Below, piece by piece: positions 32,575-41,213 of a stretch of DNA of 64,000 bases. How positions within the stretch are numbered: the stretch's first letter is position 1; each line of letters begins with the position of its first letter. The stretch comes from Streptomyces sp. NBC_01241 (lineage in GTDB: Bacteria; Actinomycetota; Actinomycetes; Streptomycetales; Streptomycetaceae): contig NZ_CP108494.1 in assembly GCF_041435435.1 (NCBI RefSeq), positions 2,080,501 to 2,144,500 of the forward strand, in the 5' to 3' direction. Both the position numbers and the translations under genes were made by a program. The notes beneath the pieces are model-generated. The model worked only from the letters and a program-made list of their open reading frames with translations, did no database searches and was not told where the DNA came from.

Positions 32575-35500
32575 TCAGAGGGCTTCGCCCAGCGCCAGCC
32601 GGTTCACCCCCGGCAGATAAGGATCCAGTTCGCCGGGGGCGAACCGGGACATGCCCACCACGTGCCAGAACTCGCCGGCCACATCGCCGTCGTACTTGTA
32701 GCCCCCGGCCGGGGTGAGCGTCGCCCAGCCGCCCGGCAGCCCGATCAGGGTGGCCGTGGGTTCGGGCACCGTACGGTCGTCTGAAAGGGTCCACAGGCGC
32801 ACCGTGCCGTCCTCTCCCGCGCTCGCGAGGATGCGCCCGTCAGGGCTGAACGCGAGGGAGAGGACCCGTCCGGCGTGGCCGTCGAGCGCCGCCAGCCGCT
32901 CGCCCGACTCCGCGTGCCACAGCCCGATCGTGCGGTCGTCACCCGCCGTGGCGAGCAGGTGGCGTGCGGGGTGCGCCGCGACGGCCCAGAGCTTGCCGGC
33001 GTGTCCGGCCAGCCGAAGCTCCGGGACGCCGTCCCGCCACACGACCGTGCGGCCGTCCCAGCCCGCCGTGGCCAGCCATGCGCCACCGGGTCCGAACGCC
33101 ACCCCGTACACCCGGTCCGTGTGCTCGCGCAGTTCTGCCAGGAGCTCGCCCGTGCCGGGACGCCACAAACGTACGGCCCCGTCGTCGCAGCCGGTGGCGA
33201 GCTCGCCTCCGGGGCCGGTGCAGAAGGCGATGGAGCGGACCCGGCCCCGGTGCTCGGTCAGGGTGGCGACGGGTGCGCCGGTCGAGCGGTACCAGAGGCG
33301 GACGGTGTCGTCGTCGTTGGCGGTGGCGAGGAGGGAGCCGTCGGCGCTGAACGCCCCGGCCCAGATGTGCTCGGTCTCGGCGTCCACCTCGCGCAGGTGG
33401 GCACCGTCCGATGCGCTGCGGAGGTAGATGTCGCCGTCGTTGCTCGCCGTGGCCAGGATTTCCTCGGCCGGGCTGAAGAAGGCGGAGACCAGGCGGTTGC
33501 CCCGGCCCGTCAACTCAGCGGTGCGCCGGCCGGTCCGGGTTTCCCACAGCCGTACCGTTCCGTCGTTCCCCGCCGCCGCGAGCTGGGTGCCGTCGGCGCT
33601 GAACGAGAGTCCGGTGACCCGGCGGCCGTGGCCACGCAGGATGCGGCGGCCGTGCCCGGTGTCGGCGTCCCAGATCTGGGCACCGCCGTCGTTGCCGACG
33701 GTGAGGAGCTGCCGGTTCCCCGGACAGAAGGCGCAGGCCCACGCGGAGCCCCGGTGCGCGGTGGGCTGGCGGTCGTGCAGGGCGACGGTGCGGCCCGTGC
33801 GGGGAGTGCCGGAGACGGTCCAGAGACGGACCTGGCCGCTGCTGTCGCAGGAGGTGAGGAGCTTCCCGGAGGAGTGGAAGAGCACCTGGTAGACCGCGCC
33901 GGCGCAATGTTCCATGGTTCCCGCGGGGGTGCCGACGACCGGGTCCCAGAGGCGGACCTGGCCGTCGGTGTCACCGCTGACCAGAAGAGTTCCGTCGGGG
34001 TGGAAATCGAGCGCGTACACGCGTCCGGTGTGGCCGGTGAACGTGTGCAGCAGCCGGGTGTCCTCGGCCCGCCAGATCCTTACCGTACCGCCGCCCGCCG
34101 CACCCTGGTCGGCGGTGGCCAGGAGGGTGCCGTCGGGGCTGAACCTGGCCCGGTAGACAGCACCCTGATGACCGGCCAGTTCGCCGTCGGCGGAGCCGTC
34201 GGACAGGTTCCAGCGGCGGACCCGGGCCCCGGCGTCCCCGGTGATCAGGGTGCGTCCGTCCGGGGAGTACACGGCCGTGTAGACGGGGGCGGTGTGACCG
34301 GGAAGCCGGTGCAGGGGCCGCCCGGTGGCCACGGACCAGACAGTGACCACGCCCTCACGGTCTCCGGTGGCGACCAGGGTGCCCTCCGGGTCGAGCGCGA
34401 GCGGCCACACCCCTTCGGGATGGACGTCGAGCCGGTGGCGGCAGGCCCCGGAGACCGGGTCCCACAGGCGTACGGTGCCGTCGGAGCCGCCCGTCGCGAT
34501 GGTGTCGCCGGCGAACTTCACCGCGTACACGCGTCCGGAGTGGCCCTGCAGCGTGCGCAGGGCCCGGCCGGTGTCCGCGCCGCAGATCAGCACGCCGCCG
34601 TCCTCGCTGCCGACGGCGAGGAGTTCCCCGTCGGGACTGTAGGCGATGGGTTCGGGGAGTCTGCTGGTCCGCATGTTGAATCCGTAGGGGACGCCGACGG
34701 CCGACGGCCGGTATCCGGCTTCGACGGGCATGCCCGGGGCGATGGCCGCGGCCCGGAGCTCGGGGGCCCGGCGCACGGCATCGTCCAGGATCGGTGCGAT
34801 CAGCGCGGCCCGGTGCCAGCGGCTCCCGGTGAGTTCGGCGCCGGTGAGTTCGGCGCGGGTGAGGCGGCTGCCGGTGAGGTCGGCACCCGTCAGGTCCGCC
34901 CGGGAGAGGTCGGCGTGGTCGAGCCGGGCGCCGGCGAGCCTGCTGTCGCGGAGTACGGCACCGGAGAGGTTGGCTCCGGTGAGACGGGCGTCGGTCAGGT
35001 CCGCGCCGGAGAGGTCGGCGCCGGAGAAGTCCCGGTACGAGAGGTCCTCGCCGGCCAGCCGCGCGCCGCGCAGGTCGGCGTTGGCGGGGACCCGGAGCCG
35101 GTCACCGATCCGCAGCGCGTTGCGGCGGGCCGCTTCGCTGACGACGGGGCCGTCCGGGGCGAGGGTGCCGCGGACCCAGTCGGCGCAGGTCTCATGGTCG
35201 GCGAGGTCGCAGAGGAATTCGACGGCGAGCTGGCTGAACGGACGCGCGGCCAGGAGCGCGGCCCGGCCCTCGTCGAGCTGCCGCGCGGCCTGCCGGGCGA
35301 CCAGCCATTCGAGCACCGAGCCGTGGATGAACTGGAACACTCCGTCGTCGCTGCGGACCAGCAGGCTGCCGGCACCGACCGCCTGGGCCTGTTCGGCGGT
35401 GGAAAGCGTGGAGGGCGCCGGCGTGGGCCCGGTGAGTCCGCCGAGGGTGGCGGCCACGGTCTCGGTCAGTTCGTCCAGGCGCAGCGCGGTACGACCGGAC

Positions 35501-38430
35501 TCCCACAGCCGCAGGGCGAGCGCGGTGACGGAGGACCACAGCGCGGCAGCGCCGAGTCCGGGTGCGGCGCCCGTGCCGCCCTGGCCGCGCTGTTCCTCGT
35601 AGTCGATCCAGGAGGTGAAGACGTCCTCGTAGAGCCGGGCGGGGCTGAGGGTGCGGCCCGCTCCGGCGACCGCGCGCAGCCGGTCCGGGCTGAGGGCCGC
35701 GGCGAAGGAGAGCAGCCGGGGGTTGCCGCACAGGGTGAGCAGGTCGGGGATGTTGCGCAGCAGCTGGAACCGCTGTTCGGCCTGGTGTTCGTCGCCGTAG
35801 GTGCGGACGAGGTAGGAACGGACCTGGTCGGGCGTGAACCCTTCGACGGCGAGGATGCGGCGTTGGGGCAGCAGCCCGACGCGTTCGCCGAGCGCGGTCA
35901 GGATCTGGTCGTGGGACTTGAAGTGCTGGGTGCGGCTGCTGACGACGATCTTCGCCCGGTCGACGGCGGCGCCGAGAAGGACCTGGAGGTGGTCGGCGGC
36001 CCTGTCGTAGCTGACCCGGTTGACGAGTTCGTCGAAACCGTCGAAGAGCAGGACGACGCGGCCCTGGGCGAGCATGTAGCGCAGGGCCCGCAGGTCGATG
36101 GTGTCGACGCCGTGGCCCGCGAGGTGGGCGGCGACGAGCCCTTCGAGGCTGTGGGCGCGGTCCAGGGTGTTGAGCGGGATGAGCAGCGGGGTGAGGTGCG
36201 GGAGCTGTTCGGGAATGCGCCGGGCCAGTTCACGCAGGGCGAAGGTCTTGCCGTGGCCGAAGTCGCCGAGGAGCAGCAGGAACCGGCCGTGGTCGCTCTC
36301 CAGCAGGTCGATGAGGTCCTCGACGAGCCCGGTGTGTTCGGCGCCTTCGGGCCGGTCGGCGTCGCGGTAGCGCTGCGGGAGGTAGCGGGCGGGCGGGTAC
36401 TGTTCGCTGCTGTTCAGCCGGGCGGTCTGCGCGGCCACGTAGCCGCGCAGATCCAGCAGCCCCTGGAACTCGACGAAACTGCGCAGCCTGACGCGGACCG
36501 TGCGGGTGGCGGCACGGTCGCGCAGCGCCTGGTCGGGCGTGTCCCCCGCGTGCACCAGCACGGCGTCGGCCGCCGCTCCGGTGGCGTGCACCTGGGCGGT
36601 GAACCGGTCGAGTTCGGCCTCGGTGGGAACGCCCGGGTGGACGGCGATGCGCTGCTGGCGCACCACCCCGTCCTCCTGCCAGGTGGCCATGATCTGGGCC
36701 ATGTCGGCGGGGTCGCGGCGGGGGATGTCGCGCAGCCGTACACCGTCCCTGCGGGCGAGGCAGATCTCCTTGACGCGTTCGGTGAGGGAGTCGACGGGTG
36801 TGTCGGTGGCCGGCCGGTCGAAGTCGGGTGTGGCCGGGGTGGCGGCCGGGCCGGGGGCCGGGAAGACCCGGCCGGTACGACGCCATTCGCCGGGCAGCCG
36901 GACGGGGGACGCCGCGGTGGTGCGGTCGTCCCAGCGGGTGACGCCGTCCGCGGCGATCCGCAGGAGCTGGAAGCGGGCGGGGGCCGAGGCGCCGAAGACC
37001 GGAAGCCGCGCGGGCCCCGCCGCGACCGTGGTGTGGCTCGGTTCGCCGCCGGTGGTGCGGGGGCCGCCGGTGGGGCCGTGCAGCAGGAGGTTGAGCCGGG
37101 GGCCGGTGAGCCGGGTGAGGGCGTCCGCGTCCCGCAGCGCGCCGGGTCCACTGGTGGCGTCGGCGTAGTGGCGGGCGGCGGTGAGCGGGTGGCGTACGGC
37201 TCCGATCCGCAGCCAGCCCTCCTCCTCGTATCCGCGCAGGGCCTCGGCGAACCAGGCGGCCTGGTCGCGGCCGATGGAGCCGTACTGGTCGTCGGGGCGG
37301 TGGCTGAAGGCCATGGAGGAGTTGAACCCGGCGACCACGGTGCTGAGTTCGGGGACCGGGAACAGGGTCCAGGGCTGGTCGCTGTCGAAGACGGTGTCCA
37401 GCCCGTGATAGAAGCTGCGGAAGAGCCGGGTGTGGTGGCGCCACTTGGGCCAGTACGGGGGCTGCGGGGCGACCTCGTCCGCCTCACAGGTGTGGAAGTA
37501 GCCGCGGCAGGCGGCCTGGTTCACGTCCTGCGCGCCGGGCACCACCATGACCCGCTGCGGCGGCAGGTCGAGCTGTGATCGGATCGCGGTCAGGAAGCTG
37601 AGGGCCTGGTCGCACTCGCGGGGGCTGCCGGACGCGGTGAGGTCGCCGGTGACGACCAGCAGATCGGGGGCGGGTGCCCCGGCGTCCCGGAGTTCGACGA
37701 TGTCGCCTCGCAGCTGTCGGCTGAGGGCGTCGGGTTCCCGGCCGCGCCCGAAGCCGGGTCCGGCGAGGTGGAGGACGGTGACGGTGTCGCGGGCCACGCC
37801 GGCGCCGGTGGCGGGCGGGTATCCGGGGGCGCGGGCGGGTCTGCGCCGGCCCGCCCAGCCGGGGCCGCCGGGCCTGCGGCCGGGCAGGCGGTCCATGTCG
37901 GCGGGGTACGGGTCCTGCCCGGGCAGGACGACACCGCTGCCGGACGGTCCGGAGCCGGGGTAGCCGGGGCGACGGACCGGCCGGGCATGCCCGTCCATCG
38001 CCTGTCCCACCCGATTCAGCAGCAGGGAGCGCGCGGTGTCCGCGTCGGCGATGCCGACCAGGTCGACATAGGTGATGGTGGCGAGGAGACCCTCGATGGG
38101 GATGTCGTCGACCCGTACGGTCAGCAGCCGGCGCTCCGGTGCCTCCGGGGCCGCGCGGAGCGCTGCCTGCCATTCCATGCGGCCGTAGGTGGAGCGTTCG
38201 TAATGGCGGGAGAGCACGGCGATGACGGCGGTGGACTCGCTGACTCCGCGGTCCATGTAGTCGATGAAATTGGTGCCGGGCACGAAGTCCCACGCCTGGA
38301 GGACGGTGCGGTACCCGGCGTCCTCCAGTGACCACGCTATCCATGAGGCCCACTGTTCATCAGCCGGCGAATAGCTGATGAAAAAATCGAACTCGCTTAC
38401 TGATAAACCCAGTTCGCTGTCTGCCACCAT
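32575..38430 (-). CDS. Giant STAND protein: TIR, degenerate metallophosphoesterase, NACHT, pentapeptide and WD40 repeats
   Basis: A 1951-residue multidomain protein. TIR domain about 12-145 (FDFFISYSPADEQWA, DFVPGTNFIDYMD, YGRMEW with Glu86 in the NADase position). About 215-455 is a calcineurin-like fold (LLVVTGDLTASG, VMVVPGAQDVN) lacking most metal ligands. NACHT NTPase from about 716: Walker A GDFGHGKT (722-729), Walker B LLFDGFDEL (794-802). Pentapeptide repeats about 1125-1210 (ADLSGADLTDARLTGANLSG). Around 15 WD40 repeats, 1245-1905, enough for two propellers, then a GGWATLTPAGGYKYDGD cap. This is the plan of a STAND immune sensor whose TIR would deplete NAD on activation; defence is inference. 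ATG 38430 has a very close GGAG; the next codon, GTG, fits its spacing better. Confidence 0.9.
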   Translation of the reverse strand: MVADSELGLSVSEFDFFISYSPADEQWASWIAWSLEDAGYRTVLQAWDFVPGTNFIDYMDRGVSESTAVIAVLSRHYERSTYGRMEWQAALRAAPEAPERRLLTVRVDDIPIEGLLATITYVDLVGIADADTARSLLLNRVGQAMDGHARPVRRPGYPGSGPSGSGVVLPGQDPYPADMDRLPGRRPGGPGWAGRRRPARAPGYPPATGAGVARDTVTVLHLAGPGFGRGREPDALSRQLRGDIVELRDAGAPAPDLLVVTGDLTASGSPRECDQALSFLTAIRSQLDLPPQRVMVVPGAQDVNQAACRGYFHTCEADEVAPQPPYWPKWRHHTRLFRSFYHGLDTVFDSDQPWTLFPVPELSTVVAGFNSSMAFSHRPDDQYGSIGRDQAAWFAEALRGYEEEGWLRIGAVRHPLTAARHYADATSGPGALRDADALTRLTGPRLNLLLHGPTGGPRTTGGEPSHTTVAAGPARLPVFGASAPARFQLLRIAADGVTRWDDRTTAASPVRLPGEWRRTGRVFPAPGPAATPATPDFDRPATDTPVDSLTERVKEICLARRDGVRLRDIPRRDPADMAQIMATWQEDGVVRQQRIAVHPGVPTEAELDRFTAQVHATGAAADAVLVHAGDTPDQALRDRAATRTVRVRLRSFVEFQGLLDLRGYVAAQTARLNSSEQYPPARYLPQRYRDADRPEGAEHTGLVEDLIDLLESDHGRFLLLLGDFGHGKTFALRELARRIPEQLPHLTPLLIPLNTLDRAHSLEGLVAAHLAGHGVDTIDLRALRYMLAQGRVVLLFDGFDELVNRVSYDRAADHLQVLLGAAVDRAKIVVSSRTQHFKSHDQILTALGERVGLLPQRRILAVEGFTPDQVRSYLVRTYGDEHQAEQRFQLLRNIPDLLTLCGNPRLLSFAAALSPDRLRAVAGAGRTLSPARLYEDVFTSWIDYEEQRGQGGTGAAPGLGAAALWSSVTALALRLWESGRTALRLDELTETVAATLGGLTGPTPAPSTLSTAEQAQAVGAGSLLVRSDDGVFQFIHGSVLEWLVARQAARQLDEGRAALLAARPFSQLAVEFLCDLADHETCADWVRGTLAPDGPVVSEAARRNALRIGDRLRVPANADLRGARLAGEDLSYRDFSGADLSGADLTDARLTGANLSGAVLRDSRLAGARLDHADLSRADLTGADLTGSRLTRAELTGAELTGSRWHRAALIAPILDDAVRRAPELRAAAIAPGMPVEAGYRPSAVGVPYGFNMRTSRLPEPIAYSPDGELLAVGSEDGGVLICGADTGRALRTLQGHSGRVYAVKFAGDTIATGGSDGTVRLWDPVSGACRHRLDVHPEGVWPLALDPEGTLVATGDREGVVTVWSVATGRPLHRLPGHTAPVYTAVYSPDGRTLITGDAGARVRRWNLSDGSADGELAGHQGAVYRARFSPDGTLLATADQGAAGGGTVRIWRAEDTRLLHTFTGHTGRVYALDFHPDGTLLVSGDTDGQVRLWDPVVGTPAGTMEHCAGAVYQVLFHSSGKLLTSCDSSGQVRLWTVSGTPRTGRTVALHDRQPTAHRGSAWACAFCPGNRQLLTVGNDGGAQIWDADTGHGRRILRGHGRRVTGLSFSADGTQLAAAGNDGTVRLWETRTGRRTAELTGRGNRLVSAFFSPAEEILATASNDGDIYLRSASDGAHLREVDAETEHIWAGAFSADGSLLATANDDDTVRLWYRSTGAPVATLTEHRGRVRSIAFCTGPGGELATGCDDGAVRLWRPGTGELLAELREHTDRVYGVAFGPGGAWLATAGWDGRTVVWRDGVPELRLAGHAGKLWAVAAHPARHLLATAGDDRTIGLWHAESGERLAALDGHAGRVLSLAFSPDGRILASAGEDGTVRLWTLSDDRTVPEPTATLIGLPGGWATLTPAGGYKYDGDVAGEFWHVVGMSRFAPGELDPYLPGVNRLALGEAL

Positions 38431-38436
38431 TACTCC

Positions 38437-39669
38437 ATGGTAGAAGACCTTTCGCCGCAGCGGCTGCGAACCAGGCTGCCCAAAAGCCTCGGCCTGTTAC
38501 ATCCGCTGGACTGGCTGGCCGGCGGGTTGCTCGTGCTCGGGGTGGGCGCGGTGGCGACGGGGCTCCTGCCCGCGGACCCGGCGGCGGCGCAGCTGCGGCG
38601 TATCGGTCCGCTGCTGGTGTTCCTGGCCTCGGTGATCGTGCTGGCCGAACTGACCGGCCGGGCCCAGGTCTTCGACGTGGTGGCGACCTGGGTGGCGCGG
38701 GCGGGCCGGGGCCGCTATGCGCTGCTGTTCGGGCTCTGTGTGCTGTTCGCCTCGCTCACCACGCTCACGCTGAATCTGGACACGACCGCGGTGCTCCTCA
38801 CTCCGGTGATGCTGGCACTGGCCACCCGGGTGGGGATCGCGGCGGTGCCGTTGGCGATGACGACGGTGTGGCTGGCCAACACCGCGAGCCTGCTGCTGCC
38901 GGTGTCGAACCTGACGAATCTGCTGGCGGCGGACCGGGTGGCGCTGTCGCCGTCCGGACTGGCCGCCGTGATGTGGCTGCCTCAGCTGGTCACGGTCGGA
39001 GTGACGGCCGCCTGTCTGTGGGCCTTTTACTGGCGCCGAGGCCGCCGGGGGCAGGACCGGTACACCCCGCCGTCCGCGCCGATCCCCGGCGATCCGGTGC
39101 TGCTGCGGATCTGTTCGGTGGCGTGCGCCGGTTTTCTGCTGGCGATCCTGCTCGCCGACGTGCCGCTGTGGGCCGCGTCGACGGTGGCGATGCTGATCGT
39201 CGTGGCGGCCTTCGCGCGGCGCCGCAGAGCGGAGTTGCGGCTGTCACTGGTCCCGTGGCGGCTGCTGGTGCTGGTTCCCGGGATGTTCCTGGTGGTGGAG
39301 ACGGTCAACGCGCACGGTCTGCACGCGCTGCTGGCGTCGGCGCTCGGCTCGGACGACGGATGGGCCGGAATGCTGAGGTCGGCGGGGGTGGGCGCGGGGG
39401 TGTCCAACGTACTGAACAACCTTCCGGCGTACGTGGCGGGCGAGGCGGTCGTTCCCGCGGGCAATCACCGCCAGTTGCTGGCGCTGCTGATCGGGGTCAA
39501 CGCGGGGCCGGTCATCACTCCGTGGGCCTCGCTGGCGACCCTTCTCTGGTTCGAACGGTGTCGCTGGCACGGGACGCGGATCGACACGGGCCGGTTCGTG
39601 CGGACCGGGCTGGTGCTGTCGGTGACCGGCACGGCGGCCGCCACCTGTGCGCTGGCGCTGATCACCTGA
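38437..39669 (+). CDS. ArsB/NhaD-superfamily (SLC13-type) permease
   Basis: A 410-residue membrane protein with about 11 hydrophobic segments. TLTLNLDTTAVLLTPVMLA and the second half-repeat VSNVLNNLPAYVA, followed by GVNAGPVITPWASLATLLW, are the paired signature loops of the ion-transporter superfamily containing ArsB and citrate/dicarboxylate carriers. The substrate (arsenite, antimonite or an organic anion) cannot be told. ATG 38437 has no recognisable ribosome site and is 6 bp from the divergent STAND start, so leaderless translation is possible. Its 3' end overlaps the next convergent gene by 8 bp. Confidence 0.85.
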   Translation: MVEDLSPQRLRTRLPKSLGLLHPLDWLAGGLLVLGVGAVATGLLPADPAAAQLRRIGPLLVFLASVIVLAELTGRAQVFDVVATWVARAGRGRYALLFGLCVLFASLTTLTLNLDTTAVLLTPVMLALATRVGIAAVPLAMTTVWLANTASLLLPVSNLTNLLAADRVALSPSGLAAVMWLPQLVTVGVTAACLWAFYWRRGRRGQDRYTPPSAPIPGDPVLLRICSVACAGFLLAILLADVPLWAASTVAMLIVVAAFARRRRAELRLSLVPWRLLVLVPGMFLVVETVNAHGLHALLASALGSDDGWAGMLRSAGVGAGVSNVLNNLPAYVAGEAVVPAGNHRQLLALLIGVNAGPVITPWASLATLLWFERCRWHGTRIDTGRFVRTGLVLSVTGTAAATCALALIT

Positions 39670-40549
39670 CGGCCGGCCCGGGGTCGCGCCGCCCGGTCAC
39701 CGAAGCCACCTGCGCGAGGACGTAGTCGAGCGTGTCGGTACGGGCGGCGACGAAGCTTCGGTCCGCACCGGATCCCGCGAACCCGGGCCGGAACACCTCG
39801 CCGTGCAAGGTGCGCAGTTCCACCCCGGCCTCGGCCGCGAGCAGCGCCCCGGCCGGCAGGTCGAGCCCTTCGGCCCGGTATCCGACGAAACCGTCGATGG
39901 TTCCCCGGGCCAGCATGGACCAGCCCAGCAGTGGCGCCCACAACTGGAGCACCCGCCGGCAGCGCAGCTCCAGGTGCTGGCGGAGCACGGCGGCCGCCGT
40001 GTCGGCCCGGCCCACTGCGTGACCCTGGGTCCAGGCGATGACCGGGCCGGGGGCGGGGAGCCTGCCGTCGGGACCGGTGAGCGGACCGGAATCGCTGTGC
40101 GCGCCGTGGCCGGACACCGCGTGCCAGGTCCGGCCGGTGAGCGGTTCGTGGACCACTCCGACCACCGGCGCCCCGGCGACGCAGAGCGCGATGCCCACGA
40201 CGTAGGCGGGCAGTCCGATGGCCACGTTGTTGGTGCCGTCGAGCGGATCGACCAGCCAGGTGCGGGAACCGGTCCCGTCCAGCAGTCCGGCTTCCTCCGA
40301 CAGGATGCGGTCGTGCGGGAAGTGCCGCCGCAGCCTGCTCAGCACGATCTCCTCGGCAGCCAGGTCGAGTTCGGTGACCACATCACCCGAGGCGTCCTTC
40401 GTACGGACCGTCAGCGGGGCCCGGAACCGGTCCCGGAGCATGGTTCCGGCTTCCTCGGCCGCGGCCACCGCCACCGCGCGCTCACGCGCGTACGGTCCCG
40501 CTCCGCCGGCCGCGGAGGCCATTTCCGGATCAGACATCGACGTGTCCAT
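39662..40549 (-). CDS. Inositol-monophosphatase-family phosphatase
   Basis: A 295-residue member of the Mg-dependent IMPase/FBPase/PAP-phosphatase family. Motif 1 region ILSEEAG, motif 2 VDPLDGTNN and a C-terminal DLPAGALLAAEAG. The usual WDxAAG Asp context is changed to LDLPAG, though the metal-binding Asp is kept. Possible substrates are inositol phosphates or 3'-phosphoadenosine nucleotides. It is the last gene of a three-gene operon and its start overlaps the upstream gene by 20 bp. Confidence 0.85.
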   Translation of the reverse strand: MDTSMSDPEMASAAGGAGPYARERAVAVAAAEEAGTMLRDRFRAPLTVRTKDASGDVVTELDLAAEEIVLSRLRRHFPHDRILSEEAGLLDGTGSRTWLVDPLDGTNNVAIGLPAYVVGIALCVAGAPVVGVVHEPLTGRTWHAVSGHGAHSDSGPLTGPDGRLPAPGPVIAWTQGHAVGRADTAAAVLRQHLELRCRRVLQLWAPLLGWSMLARGTIDGFVGYRAEGLDLPAGALLAAEAGVELRTLHGEVFRPGFAGSGADRSFVAARTDTLDYVLAQVASVTGRRDPGPAVR

Positions 40550-41192
40550 CGAACCTCCCGAGCGCGGTACGGACCGTGCGTAACGTCTGTTCCTCGTCGC
40601 ACAGCCGGCGCGTCATGGTGCGCGCCGGCCCGTCGAGCGGGCCGAGCGACAGATCCGTCCGGCCGGGCATCGACCGGCCCAGCACGAGTGTGGCCGCCAG
40701 GTCCGTGCCTTCGATGGACGTGGCGTGGAACTCCCCCGCGGTGAGGGTGTACGTCTCACCCGGGCCGCTGATGTGCGCGTGGCCCGGCTCGCCGCGGACC
40801 AGCACCGGCGTGGGAACGATCTCGTCCACTCCGCCCGGCCCGCTGCGCACTTCGAAGATCCGGTGGGTGGGTTCGTCCCCGGTGCCGCTGACCCGTACCG
40901 GCAGATTGGCGACCCGTCCGTATAGGACATGGCTGCGCAGCTCCCAGCTGTGGGCATGCCAGGGCGCGGTGTCCGGCTCGGCCACGTACTCGGGGGCGAA
41001 GAGATGGACACAGATCCCCCGCAGCCCCTCGCGCAGCAGCGGCAGGCAGAGGAAGCCGAGCGGGTGGCGTACGGCGCGCAGCGCCCGGACGCCGGTGGCG
41101 ACTTCGGTGAGCGCGCGGACGGCGGAGCCACGGGGGCCCGGGGAGACCGTGTCGCCGTGGGTGAGGGCCATTTCCAGCTCGTCGTAGTCCAT
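40530..41192 (-). CDS. Cupin-like hypothetical protein
   Basis: A 220-residue protein rich in beta strands. CVHLFAPEYVAEPDTAPWHA with HSWELRSHVLYGRVANLPVR looks like a cupin barrel with one His pair, and GPGETYTLTAGEFHATSIEG would be the second cupin box. I do not recognise a named family. It overlaps the phosphatase downstream and lies 21 bp after the membrane-protein gene, so the three are co-expressed. Confidence 0.6.
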   Translation of the reverse strand: MDYDELEMALTHGDTVSPGPRGSAVRALTEVATGVRALRAVRHPLGFLCLPLLREGLRGICVHLFAPEYVAEPDTAPWHAHSWELRSHVLYGRVANLPVRVSGTGDEPTHRIFEVRSGPGGVDEIVPTPVLVRGEPGHAHISGPGETYTLTAGEFHATSIEGTDLAATLVLGRSMPGRTDLSLGPLDGPARTMTRRLCDEEQTLRTVRTALGRFDGHVDV

Positions 41193-41213
41193 GGGGTCGC
41201 GCCGGGGGGCGCC

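Noticed and set aside
32875..37578. A 1567-codon open frame on the plus strand
   Set aside because: It is antisense to the STAND gene; its composition is a GC-rich mirror of that gene and it shows no domain.
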